Assembly: GCA_964619555.1 (NCBI GenBank)
Contig: CAZUDV010000002.1
Location: forward strand, 1-64,000
Reading direction: 5' to 3'
Source of the DNA: JAGOPY01 sp964619555
GTDB taxonomy: Bacteria > Bacteroidota > Bacteroidia > Bacteroidales > JAGOPY01
DNA: 64,000 bases
This document shows, piece by piece, positions 51,592 to 60,037 of this stretch. How positions within the stretch are numbered: position 1 is the stretch's first letter; each line of letters begins with the position of its first letter. The position numbers were made by a program, and so were the translations under genes. Below the pieces are notes generated by a model, which was given only the letters and a program-made list of their open reading frames with translations, searched no databases and was not told the origin of the DNA.

Positions 51592-52754
51592 TCCGACAGC
51601 TTCATGACCCCATTACCGATTTCAGGGAGGTAAAAATCGGCGGGCAGCCCGGTGAGGGCCCTGTAGCTCTTCCCCACAGAATCCATGAAATCATCAAGGT
51701 TCTCTTCCCGGACAAATGCCACGGTGCATCCGCCAAATCCGGCCCCTGTCATCCTCGCCCCGAGAACCCCATCTTGCTTAAGCATGATCTCAACCAGCGA
51801 ATCCAATTCAAATCCGGTCACTTCATAATCATCCCGGAGTGAATGATGGGAATCGGTCATTAGCTTGCCAAATTGTTTTAGATCATTGTTCATCAATGCT
51901 TTTACACTTTCCAGGACCCTGTTGTTTTCCGATACCACATGCCTGGCACGCTTGAACACGGTTTCGTCGGTTATATTGCTTTCATATTGTTTGAACTGGT
52001 CCAGGCCGATCTCACCCAGCGACTCAATTTCAACGGTTTCAGCAAGAAACTCCACTGCTTTGCGACATTCCGCCACCCTTTCATTATATTTTGAATCGGC
52101 CAGTCCGCGTTTCTTATTGGTATTGGTTATCACCAGCCTGTACCCGGGCAGTATGGCCGGAACGTGGTGATAAGCCAGGGTCCCGCAATTCAGGAAAATG
52201 GCATGGCCGCTTTTCCCCTGCCCTACGGCAAACTGGTCCATAATACCGCAATTCACCCCTATGAATTCATTTTCCGCTTTTTTTGACAGGTGGATCATTT
52301 CCATGACATCGAACCCCCATTCATACAGATCATTTAAAGCGAAGGCTGTTACCATTTCTATGGAAGCGGAAGAAGATAGCCCTGCCGCAGGTGGGATATC
52401 CCCGGTATAAAGCATCTGCAATCCACCTGTAGGTAGTCCCTTCAGGTTATACATTTCGATCACGGCCAGGGGATAATTGATCCATTCACTGCCCTCCTTT
52501 TTGTAAGTACCTGAAAGCGGGATCTCTGCCGTGAACTGGAAATTCATGCTCCGGAACTGGATAATGGGTTTACTGGTTTTGCGAACGGCCAGGTATGTCC
52601 CGAAACTCAGCGCACAGGGTAGTACAAATCCATTGTTATAGTCCGTATGTTCCCCGATCAGATTGACCCTGCCCGGGGCAAAATACAGGCGGATATCTTC
52701 CCGGGTTCCTCCATAGGTATGGATAAACTCCTTCCTAAAGTTTTCGATATTCAT
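51588..52754 (-). CDS. galK: Galactokinase
   Basis: 388 residues from ATG 52754; the open frame runs 10 residues further upstream. GHMP kinase: the galactokinase signature PGRVNLIGEHTDY is at 27-39, the ATP loop is PPAAGLSSSASIE, and the C-terminal motif is RMTGAGFGGCTVAF. It phosphorylates galactose at C1 in the Leloir pathway. No galT, galE or transporter is adjacent. The start is 18 bases from the tRNA promoter on the other strand. Confidence 0.97.
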   Translation of the reverse strand: MNIENFRKEFIHTYGGTREDIRLYFAPGRVNLIGEHTDYNNGFVLPCALSFGTYLAVRKTSKPIIQFRSMNFQFTAEIPLSGTYKKEGSEWINYPLAVIEMYNLKGLPTGGLQMLYTGDIPPAAGLSSSASIEMVTAFALNDLYEWGFDVMEMIHLSKKAENEFIGVNCGIMDQFAVGQGKSGHAIFLNCGTLAYHHVPAILPGYRLVITNTNKKRGLADSKYNERVAECRKAVEFLAETVEIESLGEIGLDQFKQYESNITDETVFKRARHVVSENNRVLESVKALMNNDLKQFGKLMTDSHHSLRDDYEVTGFELDSLVEIMLKQDGVLGARMTGAGFGGCTVAFVREENLDDFMDSVGKSYRALTGLPADFYLPEIGNGVMKLSD

Positions 52755-52771
52755 AGATAACTGGTTGATAA

Positions 52772-52801
52772 TTGCAGATAACAAATTTATTTATAATTTT
52801 G
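52772..52801 (+). promoter_or_regulatory. Promoter of tRNA-Arg
   Basis: TTG (52772-52774), a 19-base spacer, and TAATTTTG (52794-52801). The mature tRNA begins 14 bases after the -7 element. Confidence 0.65.
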
Positions 52802-52815
52802 CACCGTTTTACTGA

Positions 52816-52889
52816 GGACCTGTAGCTTAATTGGATAGAGCATCTGACTACGGATCAGAAGGTTGGGGGTTCGAGTCCCTCCAGGTTCA
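52816..52889 (+). tRNA. tRNA-Arg (anticodon ACG)
   Basis: 74 nt cloverleaf. The acceptor stem GGACCTG pairs with CAGGTTC (one G-U), with discriminator A at 52889. The D-arm has GCTTAATTGGATAGAGC. The anticodon arm is TCTGA-CTACGGA-TCAGA, giving ACG, whose A34 is normally edited to inosine. The T-arm is GGGGG-TTCGAGT-CCCTC. The 3' CCA is not encoded. A T-rich terminator follows. Confidence 0.97.
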
Positions 52890-52920
52890 CTCCTCAGACT
52901 GAGATGTGAGGACGGAATTA

Positions 52921-52953
52921 AGCAGTCAGCATTGTGAGTTGATTGCTTTTTTT
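52921..52953 (+). terminator. Intrinsic terminator of the tRNA unit
   Basis: AGCAGTCAGC (52921-52930) pairs with GTTGATTGCT (52938-52947) with two G-U pairs around a 7-base loop. The T-run that starts inside the stem's last base continues through 52953. Confidence 0.85.
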
Positions 52954-52994
52954 GTGCCCTGAAATCTATTATCTTTCCGCTCAAATTAATTTAA

Positions 52995-53930
52995 GTGGCT
53001 TCCTACCGGCAATTTATCCTGAATTCGTCCATGGGCATAGACGTCCATGCATGGTCATTCATACCGGACAAACCCGTCGCTTCTTTGCAACTGGTCCACG
53101 GTATGATGGAACATTCCGGAAGGTATTTGGAATTTGCCCGGTGGCTGGCTGGCAAGGGAGTTTCAGTATATATGAACGACCATCCAGGCCACGGGAAAAA
53201 CCTTCGCTACACTCCCGGTGAACCGGTCATGGGAGAGATGATCCATGGCCATTTTGCCGACCGTGACGGATGGGGAAAATTGTTGGATATCACAGTAAAC
53301 CTGACAAAGAGAATCAAAGAAGAATATCCCGGACTTCCGGTATTTATCCTGGGACACAGCATGGGTTCGGTGCTGGTGCAAAGTTACCTGCGCAATCTCG
53401 CTGACCGTTTGGATGGTGCCATTCTTTCCGGCCCGTTGCTCCAGCCCCGGCCTTTGCTGCAGGCCGGTATCCTGCTGGTGGCTTTCCTGAAACTGGTGCA
53501 TGGGCCCCGGTTCAGGTCAGACTTGCTGAAAAACCTGGGGTATGGAAGCTACAGCAAGTTTTTCAAGCCTGTAAGGACCGAATTCGACTGGTTATGCTCT
53601 GACGAGGTTGTGGTGGATAAGTACGTAGATGATCCCCTGTGCGGATTTCCATGTACGAACGCTTTCTATGCCGATTTTTTCAGGGGATTAAGGGAAAATC
53701 TTTCCGGCTTTGTCACTCAAAAGAACGTCCCCCTGCTTATATTTGCAGGTAAACAGGATCCGACCGGGCATTTTGGGCGTGATCCCGTCAAAATGTCGGA
53801 ATTTTATAAAAGATGCGGATTCAATGATGTCGTTTTGAGGATCTGGCCGAACGGACGCCACGAAATGCTTAACGAAATCAACAAAACAGAGGTCTGGCAA
53901 TTTGTCCTGGACTGGATCCAAAACCACTGA
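52995..53930 (+). CDS. Monoacylglycerol lipase-like alpha/beta hydrolase
   Basis: 311 residues from a GTG start; ATG at codon 13 is the alternative. Serine-aminopeptidase S33/lysophospholipase type: oxyanion LVHGMMEHSGRY (33-44), NDHPGHGKN, nucleophile S122 in GHSMGS, acid in GKQDPTG and His in GRHEMLNE. It lacks a signal peptide, so it is cytoplasmic. Likely substrates are monoacylglycerols or lysophospholipids. The HD gene follows 44 bases later. Confidence 0.88.
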   Translation: MASYRQFILNSSMGIDVHAWSFIPDKPVASLQLVHGMMEHSGRYLEFARWLAGKGVSVYMNDHPGHGKNLRYTPGEPVMGEMIHGHFADRDGWGKLLDITVNLTKRIKEEYPGLPVFILGHSMGSVLVQSYLRNLADRLDGAILSGPLLQPRPLLQAGILLVAFLKLVHGPRFRSDLLKNLGYGSYSKFFKPVRTEFDWLCSDEVVVDKYVDDPLCGFPCTNAFYADFFRGLRENLSGFVTQKNVPLLIFAGKQDPTGHFGRDPVKMSEFYKRCGFNDVVLRIWPNGRHEMLNEINKTEVWQFVLDWIQNH

Positions 53931-53974
53931 TTGTCCGTTTGTTTCTAACGGATGTCTGCTTAAACTCTATCACT

Positions 53975-54538
53975 ATGTTCAACTACATGAAGATTATTGA
54001 GAAGTACTACCAGCCAAAATCCTTACGGCATAAGATTTACATCCCTCACTGCACGGCGGTAAAAGATCTTGCCCTGAAAATTTCCTTAAGCCATCCGGAA
54101 CTTGGGGCTGATAATCAGGTGATTGAAATTGGGGCTATGCTGCATGACATTGGCATTTACATGACCGATGCCCCGGACATCGGTTGTTTTGGATCCCTGC
54201 CTTACCTGGCACACGGATATAAGGGAAGGGAATTGCTGGAAAAGGAAGGACTCGCAGAAATAGCACCGGTATGCGAGAGGCACATAGGGGTTGGAATTAC
54301 CAGGAAAGAAATCGAAGAAAAGGATCTGCCCCTGCCGAAGAGGGATATGGTGCCCCTTACGATCGAAGAGAAGATCATCTGCTATGCTGATAAGTTTTAC
54401 TCCAAATCAAGTAATAACCTGTTGCTTCCCAAACCACTCGAAAGGATCAAAAAGAGCATTCGCAAATACGGCGATGAAAAGTGGCCTGTTTTTGAGGAAA
54501 TGATGGCTGTTTTCGGGACACCCGATATTTACCCGTAA
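53975..54538 (+). CDS. HD-domain phosphohydrolase
   Basis: 187 residues from ATG 53975; ATG 53987 is also possible. The HD fold shows H25 (IPHCTAV), the HD pair H57-D58 (AMLHDIGIY), a further His in VCERHIGVGI and an Asp in YADKFYSKS. Known HD proteins of this size act on nucleotides or tRNA 2',3'-cyclic phosphates; the substrate is unknown. Same strand as the lipase gene, possibly one operon. Confidence 0.87.
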   Translation: MFNYMKIIEKYYQPKSLRHKIYIPHCTAVKDLALKISLSHPELGADNQVIEIGAMLHDIGIYMTDAPDIGCFGSLPYLAHGYKGRELLEKEGLAEIAPVCERHIGVGITRKEIEEKDLPLPKRDMVPLTIEEKIICYADKFYSKSSNNLLLPKPLERIKKSIRKYGDEKWPVFEEMMAVFGTPDIYP

Positions 54539-54579
54539 CAAAAGGTTTCGATAATAGATCTGTAAATCGTGCAGTCACC

Positions 54580-56226
54580 TCACTGAACCGGATATACCTT
54601 TTTGCCATCGATATAAGTTTCGCTGACCCGTATGGCAGGTATTTCCGAAATATCGGCCTGCATAATGTCCTTTTCGATGACCACAAAATCGGCAACTTTT
54701 CCAGGTTCCAGAGTCCCCTTCTTATTCTCTTCAAACGAACCCCTTGAAGGCCAGATGGTGATGGAGCGAAGAGCTTCTTCGCCGGTCAGTGCATTATCAG
54801 GCTGGAACCCTCCAGCCGGAAATCCGGTTTGGTCCTGCCGGCTAACGGCCGCATAAAACGTCAGTAAGGGGTTGATCTCTTCAATGGGAAAATCCGTTCC
54901 ATTCACCAGCCAGCCGTTCTGCTCCAGCAAATCCTTATAGGCATAGGCTCCTTTCAATCTTTCCTGTCCAAGCCTTTCGCCGGCCCAGTACATATCCGAT
55001 GTGCAATGCGTTGTCTGAACAGACGGGATGATGCTATATTCTCCAAAAAGCCTGAAATCCTCAGCATGAATTACCTGGGCATGTTCAATCCTCCACCTTC
55101 GGTCGTTCCTGCCGTTCAGTACTTTACCATAAAGATTTAACATCATTCGGTTGGCCGAATCCCCGATGCAGTGAGTATTCACCTGGAACCCCTTATCATA
55201 AGCTTTTTGAAGGATCTCCATAAAATAATCTGTCGAAGACATCAATAATCCGTAATTTCCGGGATCATCTGAGTATGGTTCAAGCATCAGGGCCCCTCTG
55301 GAACCCAGGGCGCCGTCTGCATATAATTTAATTGAATTGACCGTCAGGAAATCTTTGCTAAACGGTCCTTTTTCCACAAATTCCATCAGGTTTTTTTCAG
55401 TCGGGGATAGCATGGCATTGATTCGGATTTTCAATTTTCCAGCCGTTTGCAGGGTATCGATCAGCATGATGGTTTCATAGTCGAGTCCGGCATCAGAAAG
55501 CGAAGTAAGACCAACCGCGAAGCAATCTTCCTGTGCTTTGAGCAATGCTTTGATTCGGACGTCAATATCTGGTTCCGGTATCGCCCTGTTCATAAGGTCA
55601 GCTGCATTATCCAGAAGAATGCCTGTCATCCTTCCGTTACTCAGACGGATCTCACCACCATCTATCCTTGTCTCGGGATTTATTCCCGCCCTACGTAAAG
55701 CCTCTTCGTTGGCCAGCACGGCATGGCCATCGATGCGGGTAAGCACCACAGGATTATCCGGGAAAAGCCGGTTCAGTTCGTCATTATCCGGAAATTCTTT
55801 CACTTCCCAGTCATTTTGATCCCAACCCCTGCCCAGGATCCATTCCTGCGGACGCTTCGCCTGATGATCCCTGAGGATTTCAATGATCTCACTAAAGGAA
55901 CGGGTATTCCTGAGATTGACTTTCTGATACTGGTTCAGTGCATATCCGTAAAAATGGCAATGTCCATCGTTAAAACCGGGATAAACGGCCTTACCCTCCA
56001 GATCGATGATATTGTCCGAAGACCATTCGGAGCTGATTTTTTCAGTGGTCCCAGTTGCCATGATCATTCCCTCTCCTATCGCCATAGCCTCAACGAGGGA
56101 AAAAGAGGAATCCACCGTATATATGTTTCCCCGGATAAGAATAAGATCTGCTTTATTTTTCATATTGCACGCAGTTGTAAACACAGCCAGGAATATTAAA
56201 CTGGCATGTATGACTTTAGAATACAT
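54580..56226 (-). CDS. YtcJ-like amidohydrolase lipoprotein
   Basis: 548 residues. A lipobox TTAC gives Cys 20. Amidohydrolase family 3: metal ligands H89 and H91 (GHCH), a probable carboxylated-Lys/metal region near SIKLYADGALGSRGAL, then NTHCIGDSANR and RIEHAQVI with the later histidines, and GTDFPIEEINPL carrying the catalytic Asp. Exported and lipid-anchored forms are common in Bacteroidetes. The substrate (N-acyl amino acids or similar) is not known. Confidence 0.9.
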   Translation of the reverse strand: MYSKVIHASLIFLAVFTTACNMKNKADLILIRGNIYTVDSSFSLVEAMAIGEGMIMATGTTEKISSEWSSDNIIDLEGKAVYPGFNDGHCHFYGYALNQYQKVNLRNTRSFSEIIEILRDHQAKRPQEWILGRGWDQNDWEVKEFPDNDELNRLFPDNPVVLTRIDGHAVLANEEALRRAGINPETRIDGGEIRLSNGRMTGILLDNAADLMNRAIPEPDIDVRIKALLKAQEDCFAVGLTSLSDAGLDYETIMLIDTLQTAGKLKIRINAMLSPTEKNLMEFVEKGPFSKDFLTVNSIKLYADGALGSRGALMLEPYSDDPGNYGLLMSSTDYFMEILQKAYDKGFQVNTHCIGDSANRMMLNLYGKVLNGRNDRRWRIEHAQVIHAEDFRLFGEYSIIPSVQTTHCTSDMYWAGERLGQERLKGAYAYKDLLEQNGWLVNGTDFPIEEINPLLTFYAAVSRQDQTGFPAGGFQPDNALTGEEALRSITIWPSRGSFEENKKGTLEPGKVADFVVIEKDIMQADISEIPAIRVSETYIDGKKVYPVQ

Positions 56227-56347
56227 CGCTTTGGATTTTTCGGAATTTCGAACAAAATTAAAAAAAGGCTGTTAATTAAAATCCAGATTCAGCCAAGGAG
56301 GATGTCAAATCCTTTATATATTTGTAGCCAAGTAAATCTATTGGGAA

Positions 56348-56896
56348 ATGAATCACAAAAATACATCCGCTCAGTTCGCTGTCATTCTTTCGATCATCAT
56401 AGCCGGGGCTTTGTTTCGTTTTATTCCTCACTGGCCTAATTTTACGCCTGTTGCGGCCATGGCCCTGTTCGGAGGAGCCTACCTGGGAAGAAAATACCTG
56501 GCTTTTCTCATTCCCTTTGCAGCCATGTTCCTGAGTGACCTTATCCTGGGCTTGCATGCTTACATGGGTGCGGTTTACGTAGCCTTTGGCATAACCGTGA
56601 TGATCGGATTCCTGCTCCGTGGAAAAACATCTGCCGGTAAGGTAGTCATGGCATCGATCAGTTCGTCTGTCATCTTTTACCTGATAACGAATTTCTCCGC
56701 ATGGCTGGCGAGTCCGATATATCCCAATACACCGGCAGGACTGATGGAGAGCTATATCGCCGGCTTAGCGTTCTTTAACAACGGCTCGCTGGGGATATCA
56801 TTCTTCCTGAACGAAGTAATAGGCAGCCTCTTTTACAACGGTATCTTCTTTGGGGCATTTTACTTTGCAAAGCAAAGGATACCGGCACTTGCCTGA
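56348..56896 (+). CDS. DUF6580 family membrane protein
   Basis: 182 residues with five or six membrane helices. NFTPVAAMALFGGAYLGRK and the closing GISFFLNEVIGSLFYNGIFFG-like region match the DUF6580 putative transport family. The architecture resembles small-molecule-binding S components of ECF transporters, but no energy-coupling genes are near. A -7 element TATATTTG lies at 56317-56324. I saw no riboswitch-like conserved core in the short leader. Confidence 0.82.
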   Translation: MNHKNTSAQFAVILSIIIAGALFRFIPHWPNFTPVAAMALFGGAYLGRKYLAFLIPFAAMFLSDLILGLHAYMGAVYVAFGITVMIGFLLRGKTSAGKVVMASISSSVIFYLITNFSAWLASPIYPNTPAGLMESYIAGLAFFNNGSLGISFFLNEVIGSLFYNGIFFGAFYFAKQRIPALA

Positions 56897-57033
56897 TCCG
56901 GAAATTTTCGCAGCATAATTTCCACTTATTCCATTTCGACCCGACTCCTCCTTTCAGGCACGGCTTTGTTACTTACCTTGTCCGCTGTTCTTAATCGTAA
57001 AATTATCCGTAATTTTGCCTCAAAGAAAATCCT

Positions 57034-57336
57034 ATGAATTTCGTTTTCTTCAAACGTCCGAAACCCAAACAGTTCAACTATATCCCCCGCTATTATGATC
57101 CGGTGAAGGAAGAACTGGAGGAGCGAAAGAGACGTTTAGGTTTGTTAAGCGATGGTGACCATAAAGAAAGGATGAGGGCCGAAATCCGCCGGAAATGGCG
57201 GGTAGAAAAGTCTCCCGCTTCCAGGAACTTCTTTTACATCAGGATTTTCATATATTTGGCCTTCATAGCTTTAACCCTTTATTTTATTTTTTTCTCCGAT
57301 TTCATTAACAAACTGGTCTCACTATTTGTAGAGTAA
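57034..57336 (+). CDS. Small membrane protein upstream of mutL
   Basis: 100 residues. A basic N-terminus containing YIPRYYDPVKEELEERKRR is followed by a charged helix and one C-terminal membrane helix (about 70-90). I recall this short protein as a constant neighbour of mutL in Bacteroidetes, sometimes mislabelled as a riboflavin synthase subunit; nothing in the sequence supports that label. It ends 3 bases before mutL. A -7 element TAATTTTG is at 57010-57017. Confidence 0.85.
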   Translation: MNFVFFKRPKPKQFNYIPRYYDPVKEELEERKRRLGLLSDGDHKERMRAEIRRKWRVEKSPASRNFFYIRIFIYLAFIALTLYFIFFSDFINKLVSLFVE

Positions 57337-57339
57337 TAC

Positions 57340-59163
57340 ATGGCAGACATCATCCATTTATTGCCTGATTCCGTTGCCAACCAGATTGCAGCGGGGGAGG
57401 TTATTCTAAGACCGGCATCAGCAGTTAAAGAATTGCTCGAAAATGCAGTGGATTCAGGTGCGACGGAGATCAACCTGATCGTAAAGGATTCAGGGAAGAC
57501 CCTGGTGCAGGTGGTGGATAATGGTTGCGGCATGTCGGAACGGGATGCCAGGATGTCTTTTGAACGACATGCCACCAGTAAAATCAAATCAGCCAATGAC
57601 TTGTTTGCCATCCGTACATTGGGTTTCAGGGGCGAAGCGCTGGCTTCAGTGGCGGCAGTGGCCCAGGTTGAACTGAAAACCAGGAGGCATGAGGATGAAA
57701 TAGGTACGTTGATAGAAATCGAAGGGTCCAGGGTAAAAAACCAGGTGAGTTGCAGCAGCCCGCCCGGCACATCAATTTCAGTCAAAAACCTGTTCTTTAA
57801 TGTTCCTGCCAGAAGGAGCTTTCTGAAAACTGACAGCGCTGAACTCAAGCATATCATAGATGAATTTTTCCGGGTGGCCCTGGTCTATCATCAGATTAAA
57901 TTCACCCTGCACCACAATCAGAAGCCGCTGTACATGGTTCCGGCTTCCGGACGGAAACAACGGATTGTCGGACTTTTCGGATCAGGTTACAATGAACGGC
58001 TGGTGCCGATGGAACACATAACCGAAGCTATTTCTGTCACCGGCTTCATCGGAAAGCCTGAATTTGCCAGAAAAACCAGGGGGGAACAGTTCTTTTTCGT
58101 GAACGGGAGGTTCATTAAACATGCCTACCTGCATCATTCCGTGGAAAACGCATACCGGGAACTGATACCCCAGGATTCAACCCCCAGTTATTTTATCTTT
58201 ATCGATACTGATCCGGCCACGATCGATGTCAATATTCATCCTACAAAAACGGAGATCAACTTCCTGGACAATAAAGTTATTTACGCGGTTCTACGGTCGG
58301 CGGTGAGGCAATCGCTCGGGTTGAGCCAGTCTATTTCCCCCATCGATTTTGATGTGGAGCAAAGTGTTGACTTGAGCCCGCTAAAACCCGGCCAGACCAT
58401 AAAAAACCCATTCAATATTCCTCCAAGTAACTTCAATCCCTTTGATACTAAAGAAGGTGGAAACTATGATTCCCGCGACTGGCAGAAAAAAACCATCGCT
58501 GGTTGGGAAAAGCTCTTTGAACCGGCGGATAGGGTACCCGGTGATGGCCCTGCTCCTATATTTCCATCTGAAGATGAACCGGTTGATTTTGTGGAATCTG
58601 CTCTCAACTCCTTTCAGTATCAGAACAAATTTATCATCAGTTCGGTCAAATCAGGATTGTTGATTATTGACCAGCAGCGGGCAATGGAACGCATTCTTTA
58701 TGAGCAATACCTGTTTAGGATCAAGGAAAAACGGATCACTTCTCAGCAGGAGATGTTTCCGACACAGGTTTCCTTTCCGGCCGGGGATGCCGACTTAATC
58801 GACGATTTGCTTGAAGACCTGGAACTACTGGGTTTTCGTTTGAACAAACTCGGAAAGAATACGTTTGTAGTGGTGGGTTCACCTGCCGACGCCGGTGAAA
58901 CCGATTTTCAGACCCTGCTTGAAAGCATCCTGGACAGGTATAAAAGAAACCTGGCGGATCTGAATATGGATAAAAGCATTAATTTAGCCCGGTCCATGGC
59001 TTCCAGTATGGCTTCAATTGCCGGCAGACGACTTTACCAGGAAGAAATGTCTCATCTAATCGGCGAACTTTTCGCCTGTAAAGCCCCAGAGCTGACTCCC
59101 GATGGGAAAAAGACATTCATTATTATCCTTGAGGAGAACATCAATCAACTAATGAACCGATAA
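57340..59163 (+). CDS. mutL: DNA mismatch repair protein MutL
   Basis: 607 residues. GHKL ATPase: E34-N35 (ELLENAVDSG), DNGCGM (60-65), ATSKI (78-82) and GFRGEAL (95-101). A linker of about 110 residues (about 335-440) joins the C-terminal dimerisation domain. The endonuclease motif DQHA(x)2E(x)4E appears as DQQRAMERILYE: both Glu positions are kept, but His is Gln and Ala is Arg. Nuclease activity is therefore uncertain. It links MutS recognition to downstream repair. Two rhomboid genes follow. Confidence 0.96.
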   Translation: MADIIHLLPDSVANQIAAGEVILRPASAVKELLENAVDSGATEINLIVKDSGKTLVQVVDNGCGMSERDARMSFERHATSKIKSANDLFAIRTLGFRGEALASVAAVAQVELKTRRHEDEIGTLIEIEGSRVKNQVSCSSPPGTSISVKNLFFNVPARRSFLKTDSAELKHIIDEFFRVALVYHQIKFTLHHNQKPLYMVPASGRKQRIVGLFGSGYNERLVPMEHITEAISVTGFIGKPEFARKTRGEQFFFVNGRFIKHAYLHHSVENAYRELIPQDSTPSYFIFIDTDPATIDVNIHPTKTEINFLDNKVIYAVLRSAVRQSLGLSQSISPIDFDVEQSVDLSPLKPGQTIKNPFNIPPSNFNPFDTKEGGNYDSRDWQKKTIAGWEKLFEPADRVPGDGPAPIFPSEDEPVDFVESALNSFQYQNKFIISSVKSGLLIIDQQRAMERILYEQYLFRIKEKRITSQQEMFPTQVSFPAGDADLIDDLLEDLELLGFRLNKLGKNTFVVVGSPADAGETDFQTLLESILDRYKRNLADLNMDKSINLARSMASSMASIAGRRLYQEEMSHLIGELFACKAPELTPDGKKTFIIILEENINQLMNR

Positions 59164-59175
59164 GATCAGAGCATT

Positions 59176-60030
59176 ATGACGCAGGAAGAATTCAGACCAA
59201 GAGGATTTACCCTACTTCCGACAGTAGTCAAAAACCTGCTGATCATCAACGGTTTGGCATTCCTGGCCCAGATCGTTGCCGACAAATCCTTTGGTATCCG
59301 GCTGGAGGATTTATTGGGACTGCACTACTTTGCATCACAGGCCTTTCAACCCTGGCAATTCATTACCTACATGTTCCTGCACGGTGACTTCGGGCACCTG
59401 TTCTTCAATATGTTCGCCCTGTGGATGTTCGGTTATGCCCTGGAAAATATCTGGGGGCCCAAACGGTTCCTGATTTACTATTTTGTTACCGGGATCGGCG
59501 CTGCCCTGGTCCATTACCTGGTGGTCTATTTCGAAATTAATCCGACTGTCACCCTGCTAAATCAAATCATTGCGGATCCTTCAGTGCCTTCGATTTTCAA
59601 CTTTATTTCGTCGCACACCCTGCAGATCAGCCAGTATTCCGGTGAAATCTACATCCAGATGCAGAAGTTCGAGGATGCGCTGAAAACGCTGGCGACCAAT
59701 CCTGATAACCGGCAGGCCATGCAAACCGCAGTCAATTTCCTGATCGACTACAGGGAACATTACTTAAGTCTGCCCAATGTGATCGGTGCTTCCGGAGCCG
59801 TATTCGGAATCTTGCTGGCATTCGGGATGATCTTTCCCAATACATTGATTTTCATTTATTTCCTTTTTCCGCTGAAAGCTAAATATTTCGTCATTATATA
59901 CGGTGCGATCGAATTGTTCTATGGCCTGAGTGGAAGCGGGTCGAATATAGCCCATTTCGCTCACCTCGGTGGAATGATCTTCGGCTTTTTCCTTATTCGT
60001 TATTGGAAGAAAAAAGGCAATCTATATTAA
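59176..60030 (+). CDS. Rhomboid-family intramembrane serine protease 1
   Basis: 284 residues, six core membrane helices. Catalytic S206 (IGASGAVFG) and H263 (NIAHFAHLGG) form the dyad, with HGDFGHLFFNM (69-79) between helices as expected. An unusual soluble insert of about 80 residues (118-200) separates helix 3 from the Ser helix. It cleaves membrane-embedded substrates, which are unknown here. The second rhomboid starts 7 bases later. Confidence 0.93.
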   Translation: MTQEEFRPRGFTLLPTVVKNLLIINGLAFLAQIVADKSFGIRLEDLLGLHYFASQAFQPWQFITYMFLHGDFGHLFFNMFALWMFGYALENIWGPKRFLIYYFVTGIGAALVHYLVVYFEINPTVTLLNQIIADPSVPSIFNFISSHTLQISQYSGEIYIQMQKFEDALKTLATNPDNRQAMQTAVNFLIDYREHYLSLPNVIGASGAVFGILLAFGMIFPNTLIFIYFLFPLKAKYFVIIYGAIELFYGLSGSGSNIAHFAHLGGMIFGFFLIRYWKKKGNLY

Positions 60031-60037
60031 AATCCTT

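Noticed and set aside
52787..52984. 65-codon minus-strand open frame over the tRNA
   Set aside because: It is the reverse complement of tRNA-Arg, a well-known source of false protein predictions.
56227..56347. Riboswitch upstream of DUF6580
   Set aside because: The 121-base spacer leaves only about 20 bases after the -7 element, too short for a known riboswitch, and no conserved core was recognised.
57034..57336. Riboflavin synthase beta subunit
   Set aside because: The label circulates for this short family, but a 100-residue protein with a membrane helix has no lumazine or riboflavin synthase feature.
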